Shown here: piece by piece, positions 1-10,975 of the stretch
How positions within the stretch are numbered: position 1 is the first letter of the stretch
Layout of the letters: every line of letters begins with the position of its first letter
Source of the DNA: Lithobates sylvaticus
Lineage: Eukaryota > Chordata > Amphibia > Anura > Ranidae
Assembly: GCA_028564925.1 (NCBI GenBank)
Contig: CM053029.1
Coordinates: forward strand, 432,399,893 to 432,463,892
Direction: 5' to 3'
DNA: 64,000 nucleotides
The notes under the pieces: generated by a model
Databases searched by the model: none
What the model was told of the DNA's origin: nothing
The model's input: the letters and a program-made list of their open reading frames with translations, nothing else
Program-made: the position numbers and the translations under genes

Positions 1-676
1 CAGTCCCCTACCCCTACAGTTAGAACACACACCAGGGAACACAGTTAGCCCCTTGATCACCCCTAGTGTTAACCCCTTCCCTGCCAGTGACATTTACACA
101 GTAATCCGTGCATTTTTATAGCACTGACCGCTGTATAATTGTCAGTAGTCCCAAAAATGTCTCAAAAGTGTCTGCTCTGTCCGCCATAATGTCGCTGTCC
201 TGATAAAAATCGCAGATCACCCCCATTACTAGTAAAAAAAAAAAAAAAAAAATGCAATAAATCTTTTCCCTATATTGTAGACGCTTTAACTTTTGCGCAA
301 ACCAATCAATATACGCTTATTGCGATTTGTATTACCAAAAATATGTAGAAGAATACATATCGGCCTAAACTGAAGAAAAAATTCGCTTTTTTTTTAAAAT
401 TGGGGATATTTATTATAGCAAAAAGTACAAAATATTTTAGTTTTTTTTTCAAAATTGTTGCTCTTTTTTTTGTTTATAGCGCAAAAAATAAAAACCGCAG
501 AGATGATCAAATACCACCAAAAGAAAGCTCTATTTGTGGGAAAAAAAGGACGTTGATTTTGTTTGGGTACAGCGGCACACGACCGTGCAATTGTCAGTTA
601 AAGTGACGCGGTGCCGTATCGCAAAAAATGGCCTGGTCATTGAGCAGCCAAATCTTCAGGGGCTGAAGTGGTCAAA
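1..676 (+). mobile_element. Right-hand part of a TTAA-type DNA transposon (non-autonomous)
   Basis: The stretch ends in GGGGCTGAAGTGGTCAAA, a slightly changed form of the GGGGCTGAAGTGGTTAA terminus seen at 31549 and 31610. Its body (AAAACCGCAGAGATGATCAA, then CAAAAGAAAGCTCTATTTG) recurs around 31360-31420 and, inverted, at 50510 and 60095. It has no coding capacity; reading frames through it are short and T-rich. The left end lies outside the window. Elements with TTAA flanks belong to the piggyBac or Kolobok superfamilies; without a transposase I cannot choose between them. Confidence 0.6.
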
Positions 677-1280
677 GCTTTTAGGAGATTTTATGATTGG
701 GTTTGCATATACTTTAACCTCTCCATTAGAGTTATTAATCTATGTTATATCAGAGCAAAATGGAATATTGCAGCGTCACAGGGTTATTTGGAACATGTAC
801 TGTATGTGGTACTTTGTCAAGATTGCTGTTTTTTCACCATGCATGAATTGCAGTAGCATTGGCCTGATGAAAAAGATAAATTACGCTCTTATTATCGCTT
901 TTGGTCATTAAACTATAAGAAGGCTTTTGCACTGAAAAGAAGTGAATACTACCATTCTTCAAGTGTGTAAATGAAAGGTTGGTAATGCTTCTAAAATTAC
1001 GATAGTTAGGACTTGCCATTTAATCCACCTCTTAACCTTCTCTGCATTATAAAATCCATTTAATGTCTTATGAATAGACTTACTGTATACTTAAGAAGAG
1101 AGTGACATATGCAGGGGATTGTGCTGGTCATTTTCTTGGCTGTAGGATTTGTATGCAGGAAAACTTTTATTAGAAAATATTACATGAACATTTTTTTAAC
1201 TTCCTTGCTGATGTCCTTTATTGGTTTTAAATACAAGTCCATACACAGGTGCTGCACAGTCTTCCAGAAAACATATCAAA
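677..1280. other. No recognisable gene or repeat
   Basis: AT-rich sequence with no convincing ORF, splice-bounded exon or terminal repeat that I can see. Probably ordinary intergenic DNA or decayed repeat. Confidence 0.4.
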
Positions 1281-2500
1281 ACAGAAATAACAAAACAAAA
1301 GTCCTAGCCGTGCTCGGCTCTAACTATACCATACACCGTCTCTAACTATCAAGCTGAGCAAGCCTTCTCTGGTGTCCTGTTTTTGGGAATTTGAGATAAA
1401 TCTTCTATAATACCTCGCAATACCAAGAAAGGCCCAGACCTGCTTCTTGTTTGCAGGGCGAGGCCATTCCTGGATGGCTGCCATTTTACTCACTTGAGGT
1501 TTTATGACACCACGGCCAATAGTATAGCCCAAATACTTGGCTTCCTCTAGACCAATGGCACATTTTTTGGATTTGCCGTAAAACCTTCTTTGAAGAGGGA
1601 ATCAAGAACAGCCTGGACACGAGGCAAGTGAGACTCCCAGTCAGTACTAGGTACCACTATGTCATCTAGATAGGCTGCTGCATATCGTCGGTGGAGTTTT
1701 AGGGTCCTGTCCATGGCCCCTAGGGGGAGTACCCCGTAGAGGACTGGGGAACCTCCCTGTTGGCAAACATCAAGTCTGGTATCAGGAAGTCCCAGTTTTT
1801 CCCATGCTTGTCCACAACCTTTTTTACCATGCTCTTTAACGTCTTATTGAAGCGTTCCTCTAAGCCATCCGTTTGAGGATGATACACTGAGGTTCGCAGC
1901 TGCGTCACCTTAAATAACTTGCAGAGCTCCCTAGTTATTCGCGACATAAACGGGGTGCCCTGGTCTGTAAGGGTTTCTTTCGGGATGCCAACCCGACTGA
2001 ACACCATCAACAGTTCTTTGGCAATGTTTTTAGCAGACGCGGCGCGTAAGGGAACTGCTTCAGGGTAGCGGGTAGCATAATCCATGATTACGAGGATATG
2101 GTGATGACCCCTGGCAGACTTGGGAAGTGGGCCCACAAGGTCCATGGCAATCCTCTCAAAGGGCACTTCAATGTATGGCTTAGGGACCACCAACTGTTCC
2201 ACCACTTCATCATTCATTTGACATACACGATACAGTAAATCCGCATTGCTGCTGAAATAAGGAATACAGGGCCTGTCCCCGGGTTCGACAGGTACATCAT
2301 TAATCACTATTACATTTTCCCAGGCCCTCGAAAGGGTATGGTCTTTTCTCTGCTCAGTACCAAAATTTTCCTTAAACAGTTCTTTGGCAATGTTTTTAGC
2401 AGACGCGGCGCGTAAGGGCACATGTATAAGCAAATCCAGAAAACAGTGCAGCACCACATATAAAAGATGTATAAATGTCCATGAGCACAGTCCAAACAGT
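1281..2500 (-). mobile_element. Ty3/gypsy LTR-retrotransposon fossil (pol fragments)
   Basis: Read on the minus strand, 1720-2300 encodes integrase-like sequence (MDLVGPLPKSARGHHHILV, then TLTDQGTPFMS and HPQTDGLEERFNK), and 1320-1720 encodes reverse-transcriptase-like sequence (YAAAYLDDIVV, FLGIARYYRRFI). These are typical of Ty3/gypsy pol. The two parts lie in the reverse of the family's usual order, so the copy is rearranged as well as broken. No LTRs were recognised. It carries several breaks and looks old. Confidence 0.8.
2011..2418. repeat. 42-bp direct repeat inside the gypsy fossil
   Basis: The same 42-bp block (starting CAGTTCTTTGGCAATG, ending GCGCGTAAGGG) occurs at 2011-2052 and again at 2377-2418. 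It codes for part of the integrase region in both places, so a piece of the fossil was copied within itself. Confidence 0.75.
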
Positions 2501-2764
2501 GTTAGAGGTGAGTCCAGCCCATGCACCACAGACAAATCAAGCCTCTAGCCTCATACATTCGATGATGATTGTAATATTACATGTATACTGTATATTTGCT
2601 ATAAATCCCATTCTTTATTTTCTCATTCTATATGATTTTGTAGCTATGATTTCCCAAAACTGTAAAATGAGTCAAATGTTTCCTTGCAACAGTGATAATG
2701 GTATTCTGTCTTCTACTTTATAGACCTGGCAAAGACTGCAAAATACATTGTTGTCGTTGTTTGC

Positions 2765-3144
2765 CTAAATCCGACCGTTAGTAAGCTCCATCAGACAACT
2801 GTTGGCCAACTTTCTGCCAACAAATGTTGGATGGCAGGCTAGTAAATTTTCGACAGACAACGATCTGTTATCAGATTTTCCTATCGTGTGCACACAAGTC
2901 CGTCACACAAAAGTCCAATGTACAAACATGCATGCTCGGAATCAATGCTCACCAAACACGACATTAGCAGAAGGTGCCCAAAGGGTGGAGCTCAAGAGCT
3001 GAAATTCCACGTAGTACATCACTACGTTCATGTTTGTTGGCCGACAATTGTGTACCATTATGCAAGGCAAGTTCACGGCACATGCCCTTCGGACAAAAGT
3101 CTGGCACTTTGTCTGCGGAAAATCCGATCACGTGTACGATGCTT
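2765..3144. mobile_element. Diverged MITE of the ACACACGGTCGGA type
   Basis: Starts near AAATCCGACCG and ends near GAAAATCCGATCACGTGTAC, with the internal phrase GCTCCATCAGAC that recurs in the better preserved copies at 22215 and 38676. It is non-coding and strongly diverged. Confidence 0.45.
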
Positions 3145-3289
3145 TAGGCTGGTCATACATTACAAAATGTTCTTGTTCAATTTCCATTTGATTTACATTC
3201 AACTACATAGTACAAGGGGCGTCCCTTATTGCATACAAATTGAAAGTGTTTAGGTTTGACCTCATATCATGTGGTTTTGGTAAATCTAA
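3145..3289. repeat. Partial MITE of the GGCTGGCCATACAC family
   Basis: AGGCTGGTCATACATTAC, TTCTTGTTCAATTTCCATT and a T-rich tail match, by eye, the stretch at 40600-40775 (GAGCTGGCCATTCACCATG, TTCTTGTTCAATTTCCATTAG). The same terminal phrase opens the intact MITE at 37638. Confidence 0.5.
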
Positions 3290-3836
3290 GGCCCCCTTCA
3301 CGCTTGTACGACCTGAAAGTCGCGTGATTTTGCATACACACGGTCGGACTTTGTTGTCGAAAAATCTGATCATTCTGAACGTGGTGACGTTTGTTGCCTA
3401 CGACGGGACTACGTAGAGACTAGTAGCCAATAGCTTTGGTCTTGTAATGTGATCTGAGCATGCGTGGCACTTTGTCCGTCGGAATTCGATACACACGATC
3501 GGAATTGGTGTGATCGGACTTTGTTGTCGGAAAATTTTTCCAGCAGAAGATAGAACTTTGTCCGTCGGACAATCCGATGGAAACTGCCTACACACGGTCG
3601 GAATTTCCGACAACATTGTCCGATAGGACAGAATCCATCGGAAAATCCGACCGTGTGTATGGGGCTTATGGAAGCATCAAAGTCAGACCAAAGTAGTGCA
3701 GGGACTACTTTGAAGTCGCTGCAACTTGAAGTCGCACAGATATGAACGGTATTGATTGTAAATCATGGGGTACGACGTGTCATTCGACTTTGCAGTCCCA
3801 GTCCCAAGTCGCAAGAGTGGAAGGGGCCTAAAGGAA
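3290..3836. mobile_element. MITE hosting a second MITE
   Basis: The outer element opens with AAGGCCCCCTTCACGCTTG and closes with AAGAGTGGAAGGGGCCTAAAG, an imperfect inverted terminal pair. About 3331-3668 between them is a MITE of the ACACACGGTCGGA type (CATACACACGGTCGGAC to CCGACCGTGTGTATGGGGC). Internal phrases such as GTCGCTGCAA and TACTTTGAAGTCG are shared with the MITE at 46882-47190. Confidence 0.6.
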
Positions 3837-3984
3837 AATGGTACAAGAAATGTTTATAGTGTATGACCAGCTTTAGTCCTATTGTTGACTGACCTCACAC
3901 AGCATTTTGTGGACTGAGTGGTGTCAACCCTGCCCAGTTGTTCTTTGCTACACTACCTAAACCCACCTCTCCTATCCCATCTCC

Positions 3985-4060
3985 ACAACAAAGACACAAA
4001 TGGTTTTCCTGGCGCCAAAATGGCAGCATACATGTGGTAGTATGCTGCCACTGGTTAGAT
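3985..4060. repeat. Sequence resembling the end of the DIRS-like element
   Basis: CCTGGCGCCAAAATGGCAGC and GCAGCATACATGTG resemble the terminal repeat of the DIRS-like element at 39840 (GGTGCCTCCATGGCAGCATA). A second similar phrase is at 4548-4610, on the other side of a MITE. This is a short remnant; its family is an inference from end similarity. Confidence 0.4.
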
Positions 4061-4077
4061 CCAGGAAAGGAACATTA

Positions 4078-4536
4078 CGTTAAAGTGGAGGGCCACCCTG
4101 AAAAAAAAAACTTGAGAAAAATGTTAATAAAAATTATTTTTTTTTACTTACCAGAAATGGCTGTTGCTAGGCAGATCGTCCTAATCTGCCTCTTCCTGTT
4201 CCGCGGAGCTGTTCTGTCTTCTGCTCCTAGCGCCGTCTTCTAGTGAATGGGGCGCGGTGTGTTATGGGAATTGTATGTCCCACAACACATCGCGTTCCCC
4301 ATTCACAAAGCGCCGCGCCACGACTCGCGCATGCGCAGTAGGAAACGGGCAGCGTTTCCCTTACTGAGGATGGCGGCGATGGGACCGGAGCGCCGAGGGA
4401 CATCTCGGCCTCCACGACCGACATCGCGGGGGCGCCCTGGGAGGGTAAGTGTACTTATTAAAAGTCAGCAGTTACTTTTTTTTTTAGCTGCTGACTTTTA
4501 AAAATTTTTTTTTTTTGCTGCAACACCGCTTTAAGT
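4078..4536. mobile_element. MITE with TTAAAGTGG-type ends
   Basis: Opens GTTAAAGTGGAGGGCCACC and closes CAACACCGCTTTAAG. Inside are ATGGCTGTTGCTAGGCAGAT, GAATGGGGCGCGGTGTGTTA and an AAAAGTCAGCAG/CTGCTGACTTTT inverted pair. The inner part recurs in the opposite orientation at 34441-34845. Short GC-rich reading frames run through both strands but do not resemble any protein I know. Confidence 0.6.
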
Positions 4537-4547
4537 ATTTGATACAA

Positions 4548-4610
4548 TTTTCCATTTTCCTGGTGCCAACATGGTAGTATACATTTGGTAGACCAATAAC
4601 TCTTCCAATG
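4548..4610. repeat. Second DIRS-end-like remnant
   Basis: TACAATTTTCCATTTTCCTG followed by GTGCCAACATGGTAGTATAC resembles the joined ends found at 45203-45275 in the DIRS-like element. It sits just right of the MITE at 4078-4536. Confidence 0.4.
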
Positions 4611-5265
4611 GGGACACTCGTTTTTGGTCCCTAAGGAATTCTTTTAAATTGGAGGGATTTCCTCTCACCTCCTGTTTTGGCTATGGGACAGGAAGTGAAG
4701 GGAAATCTCTGCAATGGGACACAGATGGCAAAAAATAAAAAAATCTGACAGGGATTATAATGAAAAATGAAAAACTTAGTTTTGCCTATAGTTCTGCTTT
4801 AGGTATGCATATCTCATGCATACACTGCATACACTGTAGTATTTGTCACTACTACTGGGTCTCACTCAAATTTTATGGCACACTAACCACAGGGGGGCAC
4901 TCTCTTGTTACAAAGGGTAGAGAAGGGGGATGCTGACACGATTACCACCTTGCCCAATCAGACAATGCCTTGTATTTATTGGAAAAAATACAATGCATTC
5001 AATGAATGGTGGACCTGCCAAGCAAGTGAGCCCCTGTGGTCACTTTGCAGAGGGGAAGCCACTAACACAGAACCCATAAGATCGCAGAAGTCACTGTAGT
5101 AGCACCGACCTCTACACTGATTGTCAGCTTCCCCAGCAGACCCTCAGTTTTGAGATCTGCATACTCGCATTAGTCCAGACTGGACCACCATCACCATGGT
5201 GCCATGAAATGTGTCAAGGCACATGGATTTTTATCTTGGAGCTTCAAAGATTTCATTAGGAGCAT
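4611..5265. other. No gene seen
   Basis: Non-coding, with weak repeat-like stretches such as ACAGGAAGTGAAGGGAAATC near 4690. No terminal repeats or coding similarity recognised. Confidence 0.35.
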
Positions 5266-5646
5266 TAGGCCCCTTTCACATGGGCGTCTCCGTGAATCGG
5301 AATCCACTTGCACAGCAGGGTATCTCTCTACTGATCCCCGCTGAGTAGGTGAATGACAGGTGCATGTCCACTCTGCTATTCAGGGTGGACACGGACACAG
5401 CCCGTTCTTGTCTATGGGGCAATCGGATGGAAACAGACCACCTGTGTGTTTCCATCCGACTATCCTTCGATCGACTATCATTCGATCCACTAGACGGCTG
5501 GGGAAGAGGTCCCTCATTCGTCTGTTTTGGCAGACAGGTTCGGATGGCGGCAGGTATCAGCGAATATATGACATCTGCCGCTCCAGGTCCACCTGGAAAA
5601 CTGACAGGCGAACCTGATCGGATCGCCTGTGTAAAAGGGGCCTTAT
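5266..5646. mobile_element. MITE with AGGCCCCTTTCACA ends
   Basis: The left end TTAGGCCCCTTTCACATGGG pairs with the right end CTGTGTAAAAGGGGCCTTA. A shorter inverted pair (GATGGAAACAGACC with TGTTTCCATCCGAC) lies inside. Overlapping reading frames occur on both strands, as expected for an inverted repeat, and are not coding. A related family with similar ends is at 15771-16206. Confidence 0.65.
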
Positions 5647-5682
5647 AGCTCATGCACACAGCCATTCAGGGGCGTACACCAA

Positions 5683-5976
5683 CCAGATAAGTACATTTCT
5701 GTGGCCAGGTGTTTCTCTTCAGCTGCCCGATAGGAAGTCTGTACAAATCAAGGACAAGCTGAACTGTCTATGACTGTTTGCAGTTGTTTGCATGTAATTA
5801 AAGATGTCGCGATTACCCGTGGTTAGGGATGAATGTGTGCACCTGGGTACAAACTAATGGCAGATATATGCCCCATGTGCAATCACATGTGAACAACTGC
5901 AGATAGTTTAGCCTTTCATTGATTTGTACAGCCGATCAGAAACACCTAGCTATACCTACCACAGAAATACACTGAT
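5683..5976. mobile_element. Palindromic MITE next to a Tc1 insertion
   Basis: GTACATTTCTGTGGCCAGG and CTGTACAAATCAAGG at the left match in reverse complement CCTTTCATTGATTTGTACAG and CCACAGAAATACACTGATC at the right. Arms are about 110 bp. The Tc1 copy at 5980 begins directly at its right edge. Confidence 0.55.
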
Positions 5977-5979
5977 CTA

Positions 5980-7596
5980 TAGTGCCTTGCAAAAGTATTC
6001 ACCCCCCTTGGCATATTTCGTGTTTTGTTGCCTCAAACCTGGAATTAACATGAATTGTTTGAGGATTTGCATCATTTAATTTACAGAACATGCCCACAAC
6101 TTTGAAGATGTGTGTTTTTTTTTTATTTTTATTTTTTTATTGTGAAGCAAACAACGTGCATAACTATTCACCCCCCTAAAGTAAATACTTTGTAGAGCCA
6201 CCTTTTGCAGCTATCACAGCTCCAAGTCGCTTTGGATAAGTCTCTATGAGCTTGCCACATCTTACCACTGGGATTTTTGCCCATTCTTCCTTGCAAAACT
6301 GCTCCAGCTCCTTCAAGTTGGATGGTTTGCGCTTGTGAACAGCAATCTTTAAGTCTGGCCACAGATTTTCGATTGGATTGAGGTCATGGCTTTGACTAGG
6401 CCATTTCAACACATTTACATGTTTCCCCTTAAACCACTCAAGTGTTGCTTTAGCAGTGTGTTTGGGGTCATTGTCCTGCTGGAAGGTGAACCTCCGTCCT
6501 AGCCTCAAATCACACACAGAGTGGTGCAGGCTTTGCTCAAGAATATCCCTGAATTTAGTACCATCCATCTTTCCCTCAATTCTGACCAGTTTCCCAGTCC
6601 CGACGGCTGAAAAACATCCCCACAGCATGATGCTACCACCACTGTGGGGATGGTGTTCTTTGGGTGATGTGATGTGTTGGGTTTGTGCCAGACATAGCGT
6701 TTTCTTTGATGGCCAAAATGTTCAATTTTAGTCTCATCAGACCAGAACACCTTCCTCCATACATTTTGGGAGTCTCCCACATGCCTTTTCGCAAACTCAA
6801 AACGTGGCATTTTGTTTTTTGCTGAAAGTAATGGTTTTCTTCTGGCCACTCTGCCATAAAGCCCAACTCTATGGAGCGTATGGCTTATTGTTGTCCTATG
6901 TACAGATACTCCAGTCTCTGCTGTGGAACTCTGCAGCTCCTCCAGGGTTACTTTAGGTCTCTGTGCTGCCTCTCTGATTAATGCCCTCCTTGCCCGGTCT
7001 GTGAGTTTCGGTTTGCGGCCGTCTCTTGGCAGGTTTGCAGTTGTGCCATGTTCTTTCCATTTGGTTATGATAGATTTGATAGTGCTCCTAGGGATCATCA
7101 AAGATTTGGATATTTTTTTTATAACCTAACCCTGACTTGTACTTCTCAACAACATTGTCCCTTACTTGTTTGGAGAGTTCCTTGGTCTTCATGGCAGTGT
7201 TTGGTTAGTTGTGCATCCTGCTTAGGTGTTGCAGCCTCTGGGGCCTTTCAAAAAGGTGTGTATATGTAATGACAGATCATGTGACACTGTCTGATTGCAC
7301 ACAGGTGGACATTATTTTACAAATTATGTGACTTCGGAAGGTAATTGGTTGCACCAGAGCTTTTTATGGGCTTCATAACAAAGGGGGTGAATATATACGC
7401 ACATGCCAATTATCATTTTTTTATTTCTGAAAAATAGTTTTATGTATATATTTTTCTAATTTTACTTCACCAACTTAGACTATTGTGTTCTGATCCATCA
7501 CATATAATTCAGATTAATAAAACATTGAACTAAAGGCTGTAATGTAACAAAATAGGTAAAAAGCCAATGGGGGGTGAATACTTTTGCAAGGCGCTG
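5980..7596 (-). mobile_element. Tc1-like transposon, near full length
   Basis: About 1.6 kb, with inverted ends AGTGCCTTGCAAAAGTATTC at the left and GAATACTTTTGCAAGGCGCT at the right, each next to a TA dinucleotide. It carries a minus-strand transposase remnant of the usual Tc1 length at 6176-7192. A second copy of the same family lies in opposite orientation at 16461. The ends are well preserved but the transposase frame is broken, so this copy is not autonomous. Confidence 0.88.
6176..7192 (-). pseudogene. Tc1 transposase (DD34E) pseudogene
   Basis: From the ATG at 7192 (MKTKELSKQ) to the stop at 6176 the span is 339 codons, the usual Tc1 transposase size. The N-terminal helix-turn-helix region includes MIPRSTIKSIITKWKEHG and NLPRDGRKPKL. 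The catalytic triad is all present: D in [12 protein letters not shown] in QQDNDPKHTAK and, 34 residues later, E in HDLNPIENLW. The frame is lost near 7110, where a run of eight A replaces an apparent seven, and again near 6635, where about 10 bases seem to be missing before MLWGCFSA. Cut-and-paste transposase in the nucleus when intact; not functional here. Confidence 0.88.
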
Positions 7597-8061
7597 TAAA
7601 TGTATCAGTACACCTAGACTCAGAACAGCACAGTGGCGAGATTATACATTTTATCTTGTTATAAAGAAGTCTATTACTTGTTCTTCTAGAACACTTCATC
7701 TGCAGAGTGAGAATAAACTACCCACCCACAATAATTTCTCAGATTTAGACACATGGCCTTGGTGCTTCAGCGGTAGTAAACAATTTCTATTGTGCTAATT
7801 CCATGACATTATACATCATCAAGTCCTCCTTCAAATTGCCTGTGTTCAGGATAAATTTAGCATTTACATAAAAGTATACAGCGATGATTTCTAGGTCCCC
7901 GTGAAAGACATACACAATCAGTGCTGTGAACAATTGTATGTCCATGTCTTTCTATAGGCTGGTGATGGATTTTGAAATACACTTTATATTAACACTCTTT
8001 AAATTTTGCCTATGGGTTTCATAGCTTTGCTAGCAAAAGTATTTTTGATTCTGAGCGATTG
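7597..8061. other. No gene seen
   Basis: AT-rich non-coding sequence to the right of the Tc1 copy. The first bases may continue the palindromic MITE at 5683-5976 into which the transposon went. Confidence 0.35.
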
Positions 8062-8286
8062 TAAGCATTCCTGCCTCCATTGTGGTCTTTAACCGAAATG
8101 ATATTTGTAATAAAGCACTTGTCATTCAGTGTATGCTATAATTATCTATATCCTAGAGGTGGCTGAATGCACAGCACACATGTCATCAGTATTATTTAAG
8201 CCAATTTGAATTGTGACAAGCATTATCGAGCTGTAGTCACAGAGTATTATCATTGGAACAGTAAAACAGTTAAGGATGTATGCATC
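8062..8286. repeat. Host segment duplicated inside the neighbouring foldback element, copy 1
   Basis: Starts TAAGCATTCCTGCCTCC and ends TTAAGGATGTATGCATC. The same sequence, nearly identical with one 3-base length difference and a few substitutions, is at 8672-8899. Nothing coding is visible in it. Confidence 0.9.
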
Positions 8287-8345
8287 TAAACTTTAGAATC
8301 TTCTTTTAGTTTTCTACTATAATTAAAATGAAAACCCTCCACTAA

Positions 8346-9677
8346 TGCCGCGTACACACGATCGGACTATCCGGCGGACAATCCACCATGTGTGGGCTCC
8401 AGCAGACTTTTTCTTCCCAAAAGTCCGGCGGACTTAGAAAGAAGTCCTGACTCAAAATTATTACCCCTGTCCCTGTGGCCGCCTTCTTCTTCTTCTTTTC
8501 TTCTTCTTCCTTCCGATGTTGACACAACGCTCTCTCTGGCCGTAATGGCAGGGGAGCGTTGTGCGGCGACTTATATAGGGATAAGGGGCGGGGTCAAAGG
8601 GTGATGTTACATGGTGACCCTGCCCTTATGATGGCACAGTCCCAGCATCCCCCATGACTGTGACATCATTCTAAGCATTCCTGCCTCCATTGTGGTCTTT
8701 AACCGAAATGATATTTGTAATAAAGCACTTGTCATTCAGTGTATGCTATAATTATCATCTATATCCTAGAGGTGGCTGAATGCACAGCACACATGTCATC
8801 AGTATTAGTTCAGCCAATTTGAATTGTGACAAGCATTATCGAGCTGTAGTCACAGAGTATTATCATTGGAACAGTAAAACAGTTAAGGATGTATGCATCC
8901 TTAAGGATGTGACATCACCCGATGACCCCCCTTATTCCTATATAAGTCGCCACGCAATGCGTCCCTGCCATTGCGACTGGAGAGAGCGTCATGTCAACAT
9001 TGGAAGGAAGAAGAAGAAAAAGAAGAAGAAAAAGAAGAAGAAGGCGCCCACAGCGACAGCGACGAACCAGAAGACCGGGCCAACGCTAGTAAAAGAGCTG
9101 CAAGAAGATTGCGGAGGCCCGGCAGAAGAAACGAAGAGCAGGACAAGACCCACAAAGTCGGAAGAGGACCCCCGGGCGGCGATGAAGGAGAAAGCCGGGC
9201 TCCTCCGCTAGTAAAAGAGCGGTAAAAGAGCAGAAGATAGCGGAGGTGCCCAACGAGAAGACCTCCGAAGTCGGAAGAAGATCCTTGGAGCTGTCTAATT
9301 AACTACTTTAAAAACCTGTGTTGTGTTTTTTTATTAACATTTTTTCCCCTCAGGTGAAGGGTAGGGGTACCATGTACCCCATACTCATTCACATAGGGTG
9401 GGGGGCCGGGATCTGGGGCCCCCCTTATTAAAGGGGGCTCCCGGATTCTGCAGAGCCTGACAACCAACGGCCAGCTTTATCGGGAAGAGGCCGTTGTCCT
9501 CATCAACATGGGGACAAGGGCCGCAGGGCCCCCCCTTCCCCAAAGTAGCGTCACACTTTAACAAGTGTGCGCTATAAGTGGAAATTTTAATAAAAAATGT
9601 TTTTTTTTCATTTCAAAAGTCCGGCGGAACTCCGCCTAAAATCCGGCAGATTGTCCGCTGGATCTAGTCCGCCGGAA
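8346..9677. mobile_element. Large foldback element with polypurine arms
   Basis: The left end GCCGCGTACACACGATCGGA is of the ACACACGGTCGGA type. The left arm holds a polypyrimidine tract (8485-8515), GTTGACACAACGCTCTCTC and GGCGACTTATATAGGG. The right arm has the inverse: CCTATATAAGTCGCC, GGAGAGAGCGTCATGTCAAC and a long GAAGAAGAA tract (9003-9042). Between the arms lies copy 2 of a host segment. The far right part (9350-9545) resembles pieces of the foldback element at 55025-56190. The right end is fused to an LTR. K/E-rich reading frames across the polypurine tract are not taken as genes. Confidence 0.7.
8672..8899. repeat. Host segment duplication, copy 2, inside the foldback element
   Basis: Direct repeat of 8062-8286, lying between the two inverted arms of the foldback element. 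The copy begins at TAAGCATTCCTGCC and stops at GTATGCATC. Confidence 0.9.
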
Positions 9678-10706
9678 CAGTAATGGGGTTCTGAGGGTTA
9701 ATTGTACAGGTGTTACTTTGGCATCAGTTTGGCTGGGCTGTACTAGGGTTCTGCCTGGTCATAGGTGCAGTGAGGCACCCATGACAGGCTGAGAACCAGG
9801 CCTGGTTGGACGTCTTAGGTACCAATCTTTCCCGGAGCCAATCAGTGGGCGCGTCTGGCCCTGCTGTGTAGTCTGGGGAGGGGTACTTAAGGTGCTGAAG
9901 TCACGTGTTCGGGGTTCAGCCGCAGTTCTTGCTTCCTGGTTCTGGACCAGTGTAGCCCCGCGACGGGTCCCGGGTCTAGGAGCGTTTGCTGTCCCGCAAA
10001 CATGGTCAGTCTGACCAGCCCCATAGACCCGCATGGTCTGGGGCAAGGATCCGTCTGTTCCCGAGTCTCGGAGCTGGTTAGCCCGAGGCCCAGTAACTGA
10101 AGGAGGATTCAAGGCGTCCCGGTGTGCTCTCAGTATTGGAGGGACAGGGCAACTCGTACATGTGACCAGGGGAGGACTCGTCAGAGGAGGGCCAACAAGC
10201 TGGCATCTCAGTAAGAGCCTGGAAGCTGAGTTGTATGGACACTAATTAAAACCACACTTCTACAGTACTGCCAAGGAGACAGAGAAAGTTCCAGGTACTG
10301 TGAGAAAGGTTCCTACTATCTTCAGTTACAAGTTTATTCTGTGGCAGAGACTTTTTGCAAGTTTCCGGATCACATTGTTGGCTGCTAGATCTCTGGCTAG
10401 AGGTCTATCTGGAAGCGCTCAGCTGCGAGTGGCTACTCTCTGGGTTGATTAGAGACATTCAGTGGATGTCAGCAGTTCAAGGTGCCTGAGTTTCTTCACC
10501 CATGCCCTCTATTCCTAGCTAAGATTGTGTTATGTTGGATGTTACCACTGCAGAATAAAAACCTTTAAAAAGGACTTTTATGTGTCAGCATCCAAGTTGT
10601 TGGGTACTAACCCTGGGAACCCCTGGACATTCACTGACAAGCCATGAAGAGGTAACTGGTAAGCCCAAAAGTCAAGCCCGTCCCTCAAGGGGTTATGGCC
10701 GATACA
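9546..10706 (+). repeat. 5' LTR
   Basis: Matches 12794-13890 along most of its length, including GGCTGGGCTGTACTAGGGTT, GAGTTGTATGGACACTAA and the 3' part with AGAATAAAAACCTTTAAAAA and GGACTTTTATGTGTCAGCAT. An AATAAA at about 10553 could serve as polyadenylation signal. The first 40 bases are separated from the rest by about 90 bases that resemble the right end of the foldback element. Confidence 0.75.
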
Positions 10707-10708
10707 CG

Positions 10709-10728
10709 TGGGGGCTCGCAGTCCGGGA
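10709..10728 (+). promoter_or_regulatory. Primer-binding-site-like sequence
   Basis: TGGGGGCTCGCAGTCCGGGA follows the 5' LTR after two bases. It closely resembles the 18-base proline-tRNA site used by gammaretroviruses. The assignment rests on this resemblance and the position. Confidence 0.55.
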
Positions 10729-10975
10729 TTTACAGTTGCCTCGCAGTGCATTGGAGGATAAAGTGTTTTTTGAACTGCGCCATCAGAGATCAGCGCCATC
10801 TTGGAGAGACTTTCACTGAGGTGCATAAGCATGGGAGGAGCATTTGCCGAAAAGCCCGCAAAGTTACGCAGCACCAGCACCCAGTGGGAGGAGTCTACGC
10901 TGATCTTTCCCCGCATGAGGCACCGCGTGAGAGTGTGTTGCGGAAGGAGAAGAAGCTGGTTGAGTTCTCGGAGTA

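Noticed and set aside
8780-9225. Frames rich in K, R and E (GKKKKKKK-like)
   Set aside because: They come from the GAA/AAG tract of the foldback arm; both arms give matching nonsense on opposite strands.
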